Assembly: GCF_036014215.1 (NCBI RefSeq)
Contig: NZ_CP107921.1
Span: 4,460,001-4,524,000 of the forward strand
Direction: 5' to 3'
DNA: 64,000 bases
Origin: Streptomyces sp. NBC_00440
Lineage (GTDB): Bacteria; Actinomycetota; Actinomycetes; Streptomycetales; Streptomycetaceae
Shown here: piece by piece, positions 18,501 through 26,672 of the stretch
Layout: the number at the start of each line of letters is the position of its first letter
How positions within the stretch are numbered: the first letter of the stretch is position 1
Notes under the pieces: generated by a model
The model's input: only the letters and a program-made list of their open reading frames with translations
Told to the model about the DNA's origin: nothing
The model's database searches: none
Position numbers and translations under genes: made by a program

Positions 18501-18829
18501 CACTGCCCGGCGTTGCGGCCTGTGTAGACGGACGGGTCGGCCTGGGTGCCCGGCTTCTTGAGCTCGACGTAACCGACGAGAGCGCCGCCGACCTCAACCG
18601 CATAGTCAGGGCGGGCTCCCATGTCGACGAGCGGAACCTCGCCGATGAGGGTGACGTCCAGACCGAGGCCACGGCATACGGACCGGATCATGTTCTCCAG
18701 CGGCCCCCGGAGCTGGTCCTCCTGCCACCCGCCGCCTCTCAGCTTCGGCGTGACCTCCGCTCCAAACGCGGACACAGCGGCCTGGACTGCCTGTTCGAAG
18801 CTGTCATGGATCCTGCGTCGGGCACTCAA
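15509..18829 (-). CDS. Single-chain restriction-modification enzyme (type IIG/ISP-like)
   Basis: A 1106-residue protein fusing cleavage and methylation of host-foreign DNA. N-terminal PD-(D/E)xK nuclease: RPDYAVEV with D75, then GYVELKKP with E89 and K91. N6-adenine methyltransferase: motif X RTRTGSYYTP (331-340), motif I DPAMGTGTFL (375 on), motif IV VMGNPPHDAV (NPPH at 496-499; normally NPPY/F). The rest is a target-recognition region resembling type ISP C-termini. No helicase domain is present, so true ISP translocation is unlikely. A TTG start is forced by an upstream in-frame TGA; GATGAGG sits at a good distance. No separate methylase or specificity gene is adjacent. It is probably a phage-defence gene near tRNA-Pro. 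Confidence 0.88.
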   Translation of the reverse strand: MSARRRIHDSFEQAVQAAVSAFGAEVTPKLRGGGWQEDQLRGPLENMIRSVCRGLGLDVTLIGEVPLVDMGARPDYAVEVGGALVGYVELKKPGTQADPSVYTGRNAGQWAKLRLLNNVLLCDGNEFSVHQQGQQVGEVAYLRGSVLTSGTRLAPADGALARVLYDFLTWEPQTPRTTSQLIRAVAGLCQLLSEEVGEAIAQERSRRRLPAFTKLAKDWRHLLFPEATDAEFIEQYGQAVVFALLLARVEEITFEGETMHSIATKLGKKHSLMGQALDVLAGDSVAGLSTTLNTLLRVIGAVRWDVLDDGTGDAYFLLYEHFLQIYDPELRTRTGSYYTPHGVVSAMARLVEDVLRREGFHIPSGFASPDVVLVDPAMGTGTFLLSALELAAETIAEEEGPGAVGPRLREMAGRRLVGFEMQVGPFAVAELRMHAMLKKYGSAAPAQGLRLLVADALDSPTAEFNWIPHTYRALAESRRQANQVKRDERVMVVMGNPPHDAVKRGAGKWVERGEPEADIPAPLGAFRQPGNGRYESKIANLYVYFWRWATWKVFDAHDDVPFGVVALITPKAWLKGRAFAGMRRYLRETADEGWIIDLSPEGHRADVATRIFPEVAQELCIAIFVRWRNSPRPRTEQQTAKVRHLKVAGRRDEKIERLAALRLDDSEWRECATGKTDAFLPPGSDLWESCPQLRDLMPWSSRGVTPGRMWVYAPDEGTLHERWRRFVAADTERRAKMLGDSGERTPDDSVPPLPGVESHGRTTLATEHRTNTQAVRIGFRSFDRQYVLPDSRLMERGRPDLWRVRSDRQVYTVEQNAHPLANGPALVFSALIPDMHYFNNRSGCARPLYRNAAGTLPNVTPGLLPLLARRFGVPVVAEDLLAYIAALASHPEYTSRFQEDLEVPGPRIPLTADLCLWEQAVAIGQRVLWLHTYGERYADETAGRPYGRVLLPRDRPRCVAEIPDDTEAMPEKLAYDPVTQDLWVGSGRISPVPLAVREYEVSGMNVLDKWFGYRRRNPAGKRRLELDHEFARRWLPSWTTELLELLNVLGLLVQGEPAQADLFNEVCAGQLITVADLTTAGVLPVPTEATKALKATSDAGDALFDL

Positions 18830-19194
18830 ACCGCCTCATCCCCCAAGGCGGGCAGATCCGGCCGACGTCAGGTCGGTGCGGCTATCTGCCGCACCTTGCT
18901 TCCGTCGGGGTCGGACTTCATTCCGGCCCTCGCTGTTCCATGACCGTAGGAGGGGAGCGCGGGGCGCAAGGAGGGTGCATGCGAGGGCGCATGGAGGCGC
19001 GTATGTGCGCAATATGCGCCGATGCCGGACTGGAGCTGAGGCGTTGGATGCACCCGGCCAGGAAGGGCCGTCGCGAAGCGGCGGGCGTTGTCCGGTGCGG
19101 GGATGTGGTGATCAGGTGGGTGCGGCTGCCGCTCGCTGGGAGACCCCGACCAAGATCTTCTCCCAGATTTCTCCCAAGCGATCTCCAGGAACCA
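18830..19194. other. Gap between restriction gene and tRNA terminator
   Basis: No gene supported. It holds the restriction gene's probable promoter and many ATGCGC/GCGCAT-type short repeats near 18980-19030. A minus-strand stretch GGGAGAAATCTGGGAGAAG near 19160-19180 is a short direct repeat next to the tRNA 3' end. No integrase is found. Confidence 0.4.
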
Positions 19195-19233
19195 GTCAGG
19201 GACCCGACCCGCACTGCGGATCAGGTCCCTGAC
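19195..19233 (-). terminator. Terminator of tRNA-Pro
   Basis: The 10-bp stem GTCAGGGACC / GGTCCCTGAC has a 19-base loop and lies 16 bases past the 3' end of the tRNA on the minus strand. Confidence 0.6.
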
Positions 19234-19248
19234 CTGGTGTTTCAGCTG

Positions 19249-19322
19249 TCGGGGTGGCGGGATTTGAACCCACGACCTCTTCGTCCCGAACGAAGCGCGC
19301 TGCCAAGCTGCGCTACACCCCG
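19249..19322 (-). tRNA. tRNA-Pro (anticodon CGG)
   Basis: Read on the minus strand, a 7-bp acceptor stem CGGGGTG/CACCCCG with discriminator A encloses a normal cloverleaf. The D arm includes GCGCAGCTTGGCAGCGC. The anticodon stem CTTCG/CGAAG encloses loop TTCGGGA, giving anticodon CGG. The T arm is GTGGG-TTCAAAT-CCCGC. CCA is not encoded. tRNA-Pro genes are known integration sites for actinomycete elements such as pSAM2; accessory genes lie on its 3' side here. Confidence 0.95.
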
Positions 19323-19435
19323 ATTGTCGCTCGCGTGGCGGCGACATCGTTTACTTTAGCGGACCCGTGGCCTGAGACGAAATCCGGTTTTCCCTGGCGG
19401 GCGGGTGGGGCCGGATTCTGTCCCGGGGGGCGGCT

Positions 19436-20374
19436 CTACCGCCTTGCTGTGAGCGTCAGCAGCGTGGCCTCCGGGGCGCACGCGAAGCGCACCGGGGTGT
19501 AGCGGTTCGTGCCGCAGCCCGCCGAAACGTGCAGGTAGGAGCGGTTGCCGCCGGACTCGTGGGCGGAGAGGCCCTTGACCCGGTCGGTGTCCAGGTCGCA
19601 GTTGGTGACCAGCGCTCCGTAGAACGGGATGCACAGCTGGCCGCCGTGGGTGTGGCCCGCGAGGATCAGGGGATAGCCGTCCGTCGTGAACGCGTCCAGG
19701 GCGCGCAGGTACGGCGCGTGTACCACCGCGACCGAGAGGTCGGCGCCCGCTTCCGGGCCGCCCGCCACCTCGGCGTACCTGTCCCGCTTGATGTGCGGGT
19801 CGTCCAGGCCGGTGAAGGCGATCTCCATGCCGTCCACCTTCAGCCGGCCGCGCGTATTGGTGAGGTTCACCCAGCCCGCCGCATCGAAGCCGTCCCGCAG
19901 GCCCTCCCACGGGTTGTGCACCACGCCCACCGCCGGGGCCTTGCCGTTCAGGCCGTGCTTGCCCTGCGCCTTCTCGAAGAGGTAGCGGGCCGGGTTGCGG
20001 AACTTCGGGCCGTAGTAGTCGTTCGACCCGAACACGTACACCCCCGGGAACTCCATCAGCGGCCCCAGCGCGTCCAGGACCTCCGGTACGCCTTGCGGGT
20101 CCGAGAGGTTGTCCCCGGTGTTGACCACGAAGTCGGGCCGCAGCCCGGCCAGCGACTGGAGCCAGCGCTGTTTCTTGCGCTGGCCGCCGACCATGTGGAT
20201 GTCCGAGACCTGGAGTACGCGTACGGGCCGGGCACCCGGTGGCAGCACCGGTACGGTCACCCGCCGGAGGCGGAACGAGCGCGCCTCGAATCCGGCGGCA
20301 TAGGCGATGCCTGCCGCGCCAACGGCCGTGATTCCTGCGGTGACTTTGAGGGGGATCCCATAGCGTGCGCGCAT
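19436..20374 (-). CDS. Membrane-associated metallophosphoesterase
   Basis: A 312-residue calcineurin-like phosphoesterase. Metal motifs: VLQVSDIHM (DxH), VVNTGDNLSD (GDN), YVFGSNDYYGP (GSND in place of GNHD), VVHAPY and LILAGHTHGGQ (GHTH). The N-terminus has one hydrophobic helix that may be a signal-anchor. The family hydrolyses phosphoesters, often of UDP-sugars or lipids; the substrate is unknown. It is divergent from the YqeY-like gene by 77 bases. The same neighbour order (phosphoesterase, PBP, WhiB) is recalled from Mycobacterium (Rv3683-Rv3681c), supporting a cell-envelope role. Confidence 0.9.
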   Translation of the reverse strand: MRARYGIPLKVTAGITAVGAAGIAYAAGFEARSFRLRRVTVPVLPPGARPVRVLQVSDIHMVGGQRKKQRWLQSLAGLRPDFVVNTGDNLSDPQGVPEVLDALGPLMEFPGVYVFGSNDYYGPKFRNPARYLFEKAQGKHGLNGKAPAVGVVHNPWEGLRDGFDAAGWVNLTNTRGRLKVDGMEIAFTGLDDPHIKRDRYAEVAGGPEAGADLSVAVVHAPYLRALDAFTTDGYPLILAGHTHGGQLCIPFYGALVTNCDLDTDRVKGLSAHESGGNRSYLHVSAGCGTNRYTPVRFACAPEATLLTLTARR

Positions 20375-20451
20375 ACCTCCATCGTCGCAGACAGCGGGTC
20401 ACCGCAAAATCTGTGGGCGGCGGGGGAACCGTACCTGCGACACTTGGCCGT

Positions 20452-20916
20452 ATGACCACGCTCAAGTCCAAGCTGCACGCAGAACTCACCGAGGCCATCA
20501 GGGCGCGTGACGAGCTGCGCTCCTCGACGCTCCGGCTGACCCTCTCCGCGATCACGAAGGAAGAGGTCTCGGGTACGTCGGCTCGCGAGCTGACCGATGA
20601 CGAGGTGCTGAAGGTGATCGCCAAGGAGGCGAAGAAGCGCCGCGAGGCGGCGGAGGCCTTCGAGCAGGGCGGCCGTACCGAGAGCGCCGCTCGGGAGAAG
20701 GCGGAGGGTGAGCTGCTCGCCACGTATCTGCCGAAGCAGCTGAGCGACGACGAGCTGGGCGCGATCGTCACGCAGGCCGTCGAGGAAGCGAAGGCCGCGG
20801 GCGCCGAGGGGCCGCGTGCGATGGGCGCCGTCATGAAGATCGTGAACCCGAAGGTGGCCGGGCTCGCCGACGGCGGCCGGGTGGCCGCCGAGGTGAAGAA
20901 GCGGCTCGCGGGCTGA
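20452..20916 (+). CDS. GatB/YqeY domain protein
   Basis: A 154-residue YqeY-like protein, related to the C-terminal helical domain of GatB, the amidotransferase subunit acting on Glu-tRNA(Gln). Family landmarks are DELRSSTLRLTLSAI, YLPKQLSDDEL and MGAVMKIV near the C-terminus. Free-standing versions have no established reaction; tRNA binding is assumed. ATG at 20452 lacks a clear ribosome site, so leaderless translation is possible. Degenerate repeats and a strong hairpin follow the gene. Confidence 0.9.
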   Translation: MTTLKSKLHAELTEAIRARDELRSSTLRLTLSAITKEEVSGTSARELTDDEVLKVIAKEAKKRREAAEAFEQGGRTESAAREKAEGELLATYLPKQLSDDELGAIVTQAVEEAKAAGAEGPRAMGAVMKIVNPKVAGLADGGRVAAEVKKRLAG

Positions 20917-20925
20917 GCCCGCCTG

Positions 20926-21060
20926 TTGAGTTGAGTTGAGTTGAGTGCGGGCCGGCTGAGCTTCCCTGTCGGAAGAGCCGGGTAGAGCTTCCCCGTCAGG
21001 AAAGTCGGCTGAGCCCGCCCGTCGGCAGAGTCGGCTGCGTCCGACCGTCGGAAAAGTCGG
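20926..21060. repeat. TTGAG x4 and degenerate ~27-bp tandem repeats
   Basis: Four exact TTGAG copies (20926-20945) are followed by about four drifting copies of a unit like GTCGGCTGAGC..CCGTCGGAAAAG up to 21060. This is non-coding space between convergent genes. Confidence 0.65.
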
Positions 21061-21069
21061 CAAAGCCGG

Positions 21070-21113
21070 AAAGGGAGGGGCGCTCGGTGAATTCACCGGG
21101 CGCCCCTCCCTTT
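21070..21113. terminator. 14-bp bidirectional terminator hairpin
   Basis: The stem AAAGGGAGGGGCGC / GCGCCCCTCCCTTT is perfect. Its loop contains a second perfect palindrome CGGTGAATTCACCG. A/T flanks on both sides suit terminating both convergent genes (YqeY-like and PBP). Confidence 0.85.
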
Positions 21114-21150
21114 CTGCTGCGGAGTGCTACGTACCGCGTCCGCCGGCCCG

Positions 21151-23415
21151 CTATCTCCGGTGGTGGCCGTTGTTGCCGCCGATGAAGCCCGGCGGGAACG
21201 AGATGCCGCCGCCTCCGGGCTGGCCGCCGTTGCCGTCGTCGCCGCCGTTCGTGCTGCCGTCGGTTCCGCCGTTGCCCTGGTCGCCGCCGCCCTGGTCGCC
21301 GCCGCCCGTCTGGTGGTGGTCGTGGCTCTTGCCGCCGCTTTCGTGCCCGCGCGGGACGTCGACCTTGTTGAAGGAGGGCGTCTCGGAGGGTGACAGTGCG
21401 CCGGTCATCGCCGTCTTCCAGATGGGGCCGGGGAGACAGCCACCGCAGACCTCGTCGTAGTAGTGGCCGCCGATGTTGATGTTGGTCATCGGGATCTGCC
21501 GGGCCCCGTCGCTGCCGACCCAGACGGCCGTGGCCAGGTTGGGCGTGTAGCCGACGAACCAGGCGTTCTTGCGCTCGTCGGTGGTACCCGTCTTGCCCGC
21601 GTTGTCGCGGTCGCTCAGCCCGGCCTGCTTACCGGTGCCGTCCGCGACCACGCCCTTCAGCATCTGGTTGATGGTGTCGGCCGTGTGCTCGCTCATCGCC
21701 GATGCGCAGGTCGACTTCGGCACCGGGATCTGCTTGCCGCCCGGCGCGGTCACCGACTCGACGGCGATCGGGGAGCAGTACGTACCGCGGTTGGCGAAGG
21801 TGGCGTACACCGAGGCCATCGCCAGCGGGGTCGACTCCTGGCCGCCGAGGGTGGTGGAGGGCACCGCCTGGAGCGGCTTGTTGTTGCCCCGGATGTAACC
21901 GACCTTGTTGGCCATGGTGATCGTCTCGCAGAGGCCGGTCTTCTGTTCCAGCTTCGCGAAGTACGTGTTGATCGACTTGCCCAGCGCGCTGGTCATGTCG
22001 AAGGTGCCCTTCTCCGTGGTGAGTTCGTTCCCCACGGACCAGGGGCTGCTGTCGGCCGGCTGGCTCTGGCAGTTGCGGAAGCTCGAACCGGGCAGGGAGA
22101 TGTGCGAGCCCGTCGTGAAGCTCTGCGCCGGGCTGATGCCCTTCTCCAGCGCGGCGGCCGCGGTGATGGGCTTGAACGTCGAGCCCACCTGGAAGCCCGC
22201 GTACGTACCGCCCATCTTGTTGTCGACGGAGAGGTTCAGCACCGTCTCGTGCTTCGACGGGTCCAGGCCGTACGGGCGGGACTGCGCCATCGCGAGGATC
22301 TTCCCGGTGCCGGGCTGGACCTGCACCACCGCGTCCGCGATCTTGTCGTTCTTGTTGACCCGGGAGGTGGCCGCGACATTCGAGGACGCCTGGGCCTTGG
22401 GGTCCAGGGTGGTCTTGACGGTCAGACCGCCGACCGACCAGAGCTTCTGGCGCTCCTCCTTGGTCTTGCCGAAGGCCGGGTCCGTCAGGAACACCTTGCG
22501 GACGTAGTCGCAGAAGAAGCCCGCGCCCTTGACCGCGGTGATGCACCCGCTCTGCGGCCTGGTTACCTTCAGCTTGATCGGCTCGCCCATCGCCTTGTCG
22601 GCCTGGGGCTGCGAGATGGCATGGACATCGGCCATCCGCTGCAGCACGGTGTTGCGCCGCTTGGTGGCCTCCTCCATGTCATTGATCGGGTCGTACCGGC
22701 TCGGCGACTGCACGAGACCGGCCAGCAGCGCTGACTCACCGATCGTCAGGTCCTTCGCGGACGTGGAGAAGTACCGCTGGGCCGCCGCCTCGACGCCGTA
22801 CGCCTGCTCACCGAAGAAGGTGATGTTGAGGTAGTTCTCCAGGATCTTCTTCTTGCCGAGCGACTTCTCGACCTGGATCGCGTACTTGAGCTCGCGGACC
22901 TTGCGGCCGAGGCTCTTCTGCTGCGCCTCGGCGACCTTGGTCGGGTCGTCGCCCGCCTCCTCGACGAAGACGTTCTTGACGTACTGCTGGGTGAGGGTCG
23001 ACGCACCCTGGGCCGCGCCACCCTCCTGCGCGTTGCGGTTCAGCGCGCGCGCCACGCCTTTGACGTCGATCGCGCCGTGCTGGTAGAAGCGCGCGTCCTC
23101 GATCGCGATGAGCGCCTTCTGCATGTACGGCGAGATGTCCTGGAGCTTGACCACCGTGCGGTCCCGCTCGTAAACCGACGCGATCCGGTTGTTGTCGGCG
23201 TCCAGAATCGTGGTCCGCTGGCTGAGCGGCGGCGTCTTGAGGCTGGCGGGGATGTCGTCGAATCCCTTGACGGTGCCCTTGGCCGCGAGCCCGAGTGCTC
23301 CGGCTGCCGGCAGCGCGATGCCCGCCAGTACAGCTCCGGAGAGCGCGGCGACACCGAGGAATTTGGCGGCCTGCTGGGTCCTGGTGAGACCCCCGCCGGA
23401 GCGATTCTTTGGCAT
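21151..23415 (-). CDS. Class A penicillin-binding protein (PonA-like)
   Basis: A 754-residue bifunctional peptidoglycan synthase. N-terminal signal-anchor (about residues 15-45). GT51 glycosyltransferase: catalytic E106 in EDARFYQHG, then ASTLTQQYVKN and later RKVRELKYA. Transpeptidase: nucleophile S412 in GSTFKPITAA (SxxK), KSIN (SxN) and GKTGTTD (KTG). The C-terminal tail from about residue 690 is a Gly/Asn/Asp/His-rich low-complexity region. A short divergent promoter region separates it from wblA. The same pairing is recalled for ponA2-whiB4 in Mycobacterium. Confidence 0.95.
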   Translation of the reverse strand: MPKNRSGGGLTRTQQAAKFLGVAALSGAVLAGIALPAAGALGLAAKGTVKGFDDIPASLKTPPLSQRTTILDADNNRIASVYERDRTVVKLQDISPYMQKALIAIEDARFYQHGAIDVKGVARALNRNAQEGGAAQGASTLTQQYVKNVFVEEAGDDPTKVAEAQQKSLGRKVRELKYAIQVEKSLGKKKILENYLNITFFGEQAYGVEAAAQRYFSTSAKDLTIGESALLAGLVQSPSRYDPINDMEEATKRRNTVLQRMADVHAISQPQADKAMGEPIKLKVTRPQSGCITAVKGAGFFCDYVRKVFLTDPAFGKTKEERQKLWSVGGLTVKTTLDPKAQASSNVAATSRVNKNDKIADAVVQVQPGTGKILAMAQSRPYGLDPSKHETVLNLSVDNKMGGTYAGFQVGSTFKPITAAAALEKGISPAQSFTTGSHISLPGSSFRNCQSQPADSSPWSVGNELTTEKGTFDMTSALGKSINTYFAKLEQKTGLCETITMANKVGYIRGNNKPLQAVPSTTLGGQESTPLAMASVYATFANRGTYCSPIAVESVTAPGGKQIPVPKSTCASAMSEHTADTINQMLKGVVADGTGKQAGLSDRDNAGKTGTTDERKNAWFVGYTPNLATAVWVGSDGARQIPMTNINIGGHYYDEVCGGCLPGPIWKTAMTGALSPSETPSFNKVDVPRGHESGGKSHDHHQTGGGDQGGGDQGNGGTDGSTNGGDDGNGGQPGGGGISFPPGFIGGNNGHHRR

Positions 23416-23827
23416 GAGGGCAGCCTACGTTGTGGAGAAGGAGCGACTTCATTCGCCGGACACGCGGACATGCCTTGGCCTAAGCTGCACCTAACTGTCA
23501 CAGCAGTGCCCTCCCGTATCAAGCCCCCCGGCGCGATGTTCCCCTTCCCGAATGGGGTGAATGCGCGTCCGAATATGCCCCATGTGTAGCCCGGTGTCCG
23601 ATCTGGCGTGGGTGAACCGTCCTGGTTTGCCAGGGTTATGAAGAATGTCCCCCGCTCACTCCGTTGGGTGATCTGCCGCGTACGCATAGTCCGTTCGGAC
23701 CATTCAAGATTGGGCCCGAAGGGGGTGTTGCGCTGTGCCCACCTTCCGTAACGTCCTCAACTGGCAGCGGTGAATATGCCGCTACCGCCGTGGGGGAGCC
23801 TCGAATTCGGGAGAGGACGGCGCCGGG
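23416..23827. other. Divergent promoter region, PBP / wblA
   Basis: 412 bases without a gene. It must hold both promoters and a long wblA leader. The GGGAGAGGA ribosome site lies about 10 bases before the wblA start. No clear palindromic operator was picked out. Confidence 0.5.
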
Positions 23828-24175
23828 ATGGGCTGGGTAACTGACTGGAGTGCGCAGGCAGCCTGCCGCACTACGGATCCGGACGAACTGTTTGTACAAG
23901 GGGCAGCGCAGAACAGGGCCAAGGCGGTGTGCACCGGATGCCCGGTGCGTACGGAGTGCCTGGCCGACGCGCTCGACAACCGCGTCGAATTCGGCGTGTG
24001 GGGCGGCATGACCGAGCGGGAGCGGCGCGCACTGTTGCGCCGGCGCCCCACCGTCACCTCGTGGCGTCGGCTGCTGGAGACCGCGCGTACCGAGTACGAG
24101 CGCAGCACGGGCATCCTGCCCGCGATCGTCGCGGACGACGAAGCGTTCGAGGAGACGTACGCCGCCGTGGGGTAG
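23828..24175 (+). CDS. wblA: WhiB-family Fe-S regulator WblA
   Basis: A 115-residue WhiB-like protein coordinating a 4Fe-4S cluster through C13 and the CTGCPVRTEC cluster (C35, C38, C44), followed by the family turn FGVWGGMTERERR and a basic DNA-contact stretch ALLRRRP. In Streptomyces WblA is a pleiotropic regulator that down-regulates antibiotic production and is needed for sporulation; it is the counterpart of mycobacterial WhiB4. Assigned from sequence and neighbourhood (PBP upstream, ArsA pair downstream). It converges with the ArsA genes with a gap of only 27 bases. Confidence 0.95.
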   Translation: MGWVTDWSAQAACRTTDPDELFVQGAAQNRAKAVCTGCPVRTECLADALDNRVEFGVWGGMTERERRALLRRRPTVTSWRRLLETARTEYERSTGILPAIVADDEAFEETYAAVG

Positions 24176-24202
24176 GGCGCCGGGCGGACTCCCGGGGCGG
24201 AC

Positions 24203-25657
24203 TCAGGCCGGAGAACGACCGGTCGCGAGGCGGTCACCGATGGCCCGGAGCCCCGCCAGGTCATGGACGTCGCCGGGCAGCGCGGCCACCTCGGCCACGG
24301 CCACCTCGGGGTGGAGCGCGGTGAAACGGTCGCGGGTGCGCTGCTCACGGGCGAGCACCTGCATGCGCTCGGCGTGCAGTCGGAGCAGGCCGGCGGTCAG
24401 TGCATCGACCGTCGGCTCCGGCACGGCTTGCGCCGGCTCCGGTGTGGATTCTGGTGTGTCGGCCTCCGGGGATGTCGCTGCGGACGGCGTTGTGAAAGTC
24501 GCGGTGGGTTTCGCGGTGGCTTTCGCGGTGTGTGCCGCTGTGAATGTCGCTGTGTTCTCGGGGTTCTCAGCGTGCTCAGTGTGTTCAGCGTTCTCGGTGT
24601 GCTCAGTGTCCTCAGGGGGCTGTGAAAGCTCTGCGTGCTCCGCGGTTCCGGGCTCGGGGGAGGGGCCCGTGGAGTCACGAACTGCTTCATTCCCGGCCTC
24701 CTGATCCACAATGCCGCTGTCGTCAAGATTTTCCGCGGCGGCCAGCGCCCGCTCCGCCGTGAGCCGCGCGGCCCCGCTGCCGTGCACCCTGTTGAGTACG
24801 AGCCCGGCCAGCGGCATTCCGTCGGCGGCCAGCCGCTCCACGAAGTACGCGGCCTCCCGCAGCGCGTCCCGCTCCGGCGCGGCGACCACCAGGAAGGCGG
24901 TGCCGGGCGCCTGGAGCAGCCGGTACGTGGCATCGGCGCGGGTGCGGAAGCCGCCGAACATGGTGTCCATCGCCGTGACGAAGGTCTGCACGTCGCGCAG
25001 GAACTGGCCCCCCAGCAGCTTGCCGAGCGTGCCGGTCATCATCGACATGCCGACGTTCAGGAACTTCATCCCGGCCCGGCCTCCGACCTTCGCCGGGGCC
25101 ATCAGCAGCCGGATGAACTTGCCGTCGAGGAACGACCCGAGCCGCTTCGGCGCGTCCAGGAAGTCGAGCGCCGACCGCGACGGCGGGGTGTCCACGACGA
25201 TCAGGTCCCACTCGTCCCGGGCCCGCAGCTGGCCCAGCTTCTCCATCGCCATGTACTCCTGCGTACCGGCGAAGCCCGCGGAGAGCGACTGGTAGAAGGG
25301 GTTGTTCAGGATGGCGGCGGCCCGCTCGCCGTCCGCGTGCGCCTCGACGATCTCGTCGAACGTCCGCTTCATGTCCAGCATCATGGCGTGCAGTTCACCG
25401 TCGCCGGTGGCCTTGATGCCCGCCACCCGGCGCGGGATGTTGTCGAGCGAGTCGATGCCCATGGACTGGGCGAGCCTGCGCGCCGGATCGATGGTCAGCA
25501 CGACGGCCCGGCGCCCGCGCTCGGCCGCCCGCACCCCCAGCGCGGCCGCGGTCGTGGTCTTGCCCACGCCGCCGGAGCCGCAGCACACGATGATGCGGGT
25601 GGCCGGGTCGTCCAGCAGCGGGTCGATGTCGAGGAGAGGCACGCTGTCCAGGGTCAT
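24203..25657 (-). CDS. ArsA/GET3-type ATPase, second of pair
   Basis: A 484-residue P-loop ATPase. Walker A CGSGGVGKTTT (about 26-36), VLTIDPARRLAQS switch region, and WDLIVVDTPPS (Walker B, 150-160). Residues about 330-415 are an unusual low-complexity insert rich in Thr/Glu/Ala/Pro (EHTENAEHTEHAENPENTA and similar), followed by a normal C-terminal helix region. It overlaps the upstream paralogue by 4 bases (ATGA), so the two are translationally coupled and probably heterodimerise, like mycobacterial Rv3679/Rv3680. Despite the ArsA name no arsenical pump is nearby; a targeting or redox-protection role is more likely. Confidence 0.92.
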   Translation of the reverse strand: MTLDSVPLLDIDPLLDDPATRIIVCCGSGGVGKTTTAAALGVRAAERGRRAVVLTIDPARRLAQSMGIDSLDNIPRRVAGIKATGDGELHAMMLDMKRTFDEIVEAHADGERAAAILNNPFYQSLSAGFAGTQEYMAMEKLGQLRARDEWDLIVVDTPPSRSALDFLDAPKRLGSFLDGKFIRLLMAPAKVGGRAGMKFLNVGMSMMTGTLGKLLGGQFLRDVQTFVTAMDTMFGGFRTRADATYRLLQAPGTAFLVVAAPERDALREAAYFVERLAADGMPLAGLVLNRVHGSGAARLTAERALAAAENLDDSGIVDQEAGNEAVRDSTGPSPEPGTAEHAELSQPPEDTEHTENAEHTEHAENPENTATFTAAHTAKATAKPTATFTTPSAATSPEADTPESTPEPAQAVPEPTVDALTAGLLRLHAERMQVLAREQRTRDRFTALHPEVAVAEVAALPGDVHDLAGLRAIGDRLATGRSPA

Positions 25658-26613
25658 GACGTGGTGTGCCTCCGCAGTTCCGTCGCCAGCTGATAGAGCC
25701 CGGCCAGGTCCATTCCGTCGCCGAGCAGCGGGAGTTCGTAGGTGGGGAGCTCCAGTTCCGCCAGTACGGCGCGCTGTTCGCGCTCCAGCTCCACCCGCTC
25801 CGCGTGGTCGACGGCCTCGGCGAGCAGCGGGGTCACCAGCTTCGCCGCGCCGCTGACGCCCGCGCGGGTCAGCGCCCTGGCCACCTCCTTGCGGCGGTCG
25901 CCCGACACGGTCCGTACGGTCTGCTCGTCCAGGAGCGCCGGGCGGACCATGTTCACGATGACGTTGCCCACGGGGAGGTCGGCAGCGCGCAGCTCGGCGA
26001 TGCCGTCCGTGGTCTCCTGCACCGGCATCTCTTCGAGCAGCGTCACCAAGTGCACCGCAGTCTCGGGGGACTTGAGGACGCGCATCACGGCCTGGGCCTG
26101 GTTGTGTATGGGCCCGATCTTCGCGAGCCCTGCCACCTCGTCGTTGACGTTGAGGAAACGGGTGATGCGGCCCGTCGGCGGCGCGTCCATGACGATGTGG
26201 TCGTAGGCGAAACGACCCTGCTTGTTCTTGCGGCGTACGGCCTCGCAGGCCTTGCCGGTGAGGAGCACGTCCCGTACGCCGGGTGCGATGGTCGTGGCGA
26301 AGTCGATCGCGCCGAGCTTCTTCAGGGCCCGGCCCGCGCTGCCCAGCTTGTAGAACATCTGCAGGTAGTCGAGCAGGGCGCGTTCGGCGTCGATCGCGAG
26401 GGCGTACACCTCCCCGCCGCCGGGTGCCACGGCGATCTTCCGCTCCTCGTACGGGAACGCCTCCGTCTCGAAGAGCTGGGCGATGCCCTGCCGGCCCTCC
26501 ACCTCGACGAGGAGAGTGCGCTTGCCCTCCGTCGCGAGGGCAAGCGCCAGCGCGGCGGCGACCGTGGTCTTTCCGGTCCCGCCCTTGCCACTCACGACCT
26601 GAAGCCTGCTCAC
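25654..26613 (-). CDS. ArsA/GET3-type ATPase, first of pair
   Basis: A 319-residue paralogue of the neighbouring ATPase. The N-terminal Walker A is VVSGKGGTGKTTVAAALA with the deviant signature lysine. It has DHIVMDAPPTGRI as Walker B and a PEEMPVQE-like segment (LLEEMPVQET). It lacks the long low-complexity insert of its partner. The ATG at 26613 lies 59 bases from the divergent DUF4177 gene. The pair forms a coupled operon reading toward wblA. Confidence 0.92.
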   Translation of the reverse strand: MSRLQVVSGKGGTGKTTVAAALALALATEGKRTLLVEVEGRQGIAQLFETEAFPYEERKIAVAPGGGEVYALAIDAERALLDYLQMFYKLGSAGRALKKLGAIDFATTIAPGVRDVLLTGKACEAVRRKNKQGRFAYDHIVMDAPPTGRITRFLNVNDEVAGLAKIGPIHNQAQAVMRVLKSPETAVHLVTLLEEMPVQETTDGIAELRAADLPVGNVIVNMVRPALLDEQTVRTVSGDRRKEVARALTRAGVSGAAKLVTPLLAEAVDHAERVELEREQRAVLAELELPTYELPLLGDGMDLAGLYQLATELRRHTTS

Positions 26614-26672
26614 GTATTCGAGCCTAACCAGTCGGGCACGGTGGTACGCCCGAGGGCAGCTACAGTCGCCGT

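Noticed and set aside
18868..19347. Frames running through the tRNA-Pro
   Set aside because: They overlap a clear tRNA gene and its terminator.
24203..26613. Arsenic resistance operon
   Set aside because: The ArsA-like pair lacks ArsB, ArsC or ArsR neighbours and sits in the conserved WhiB-linked block.
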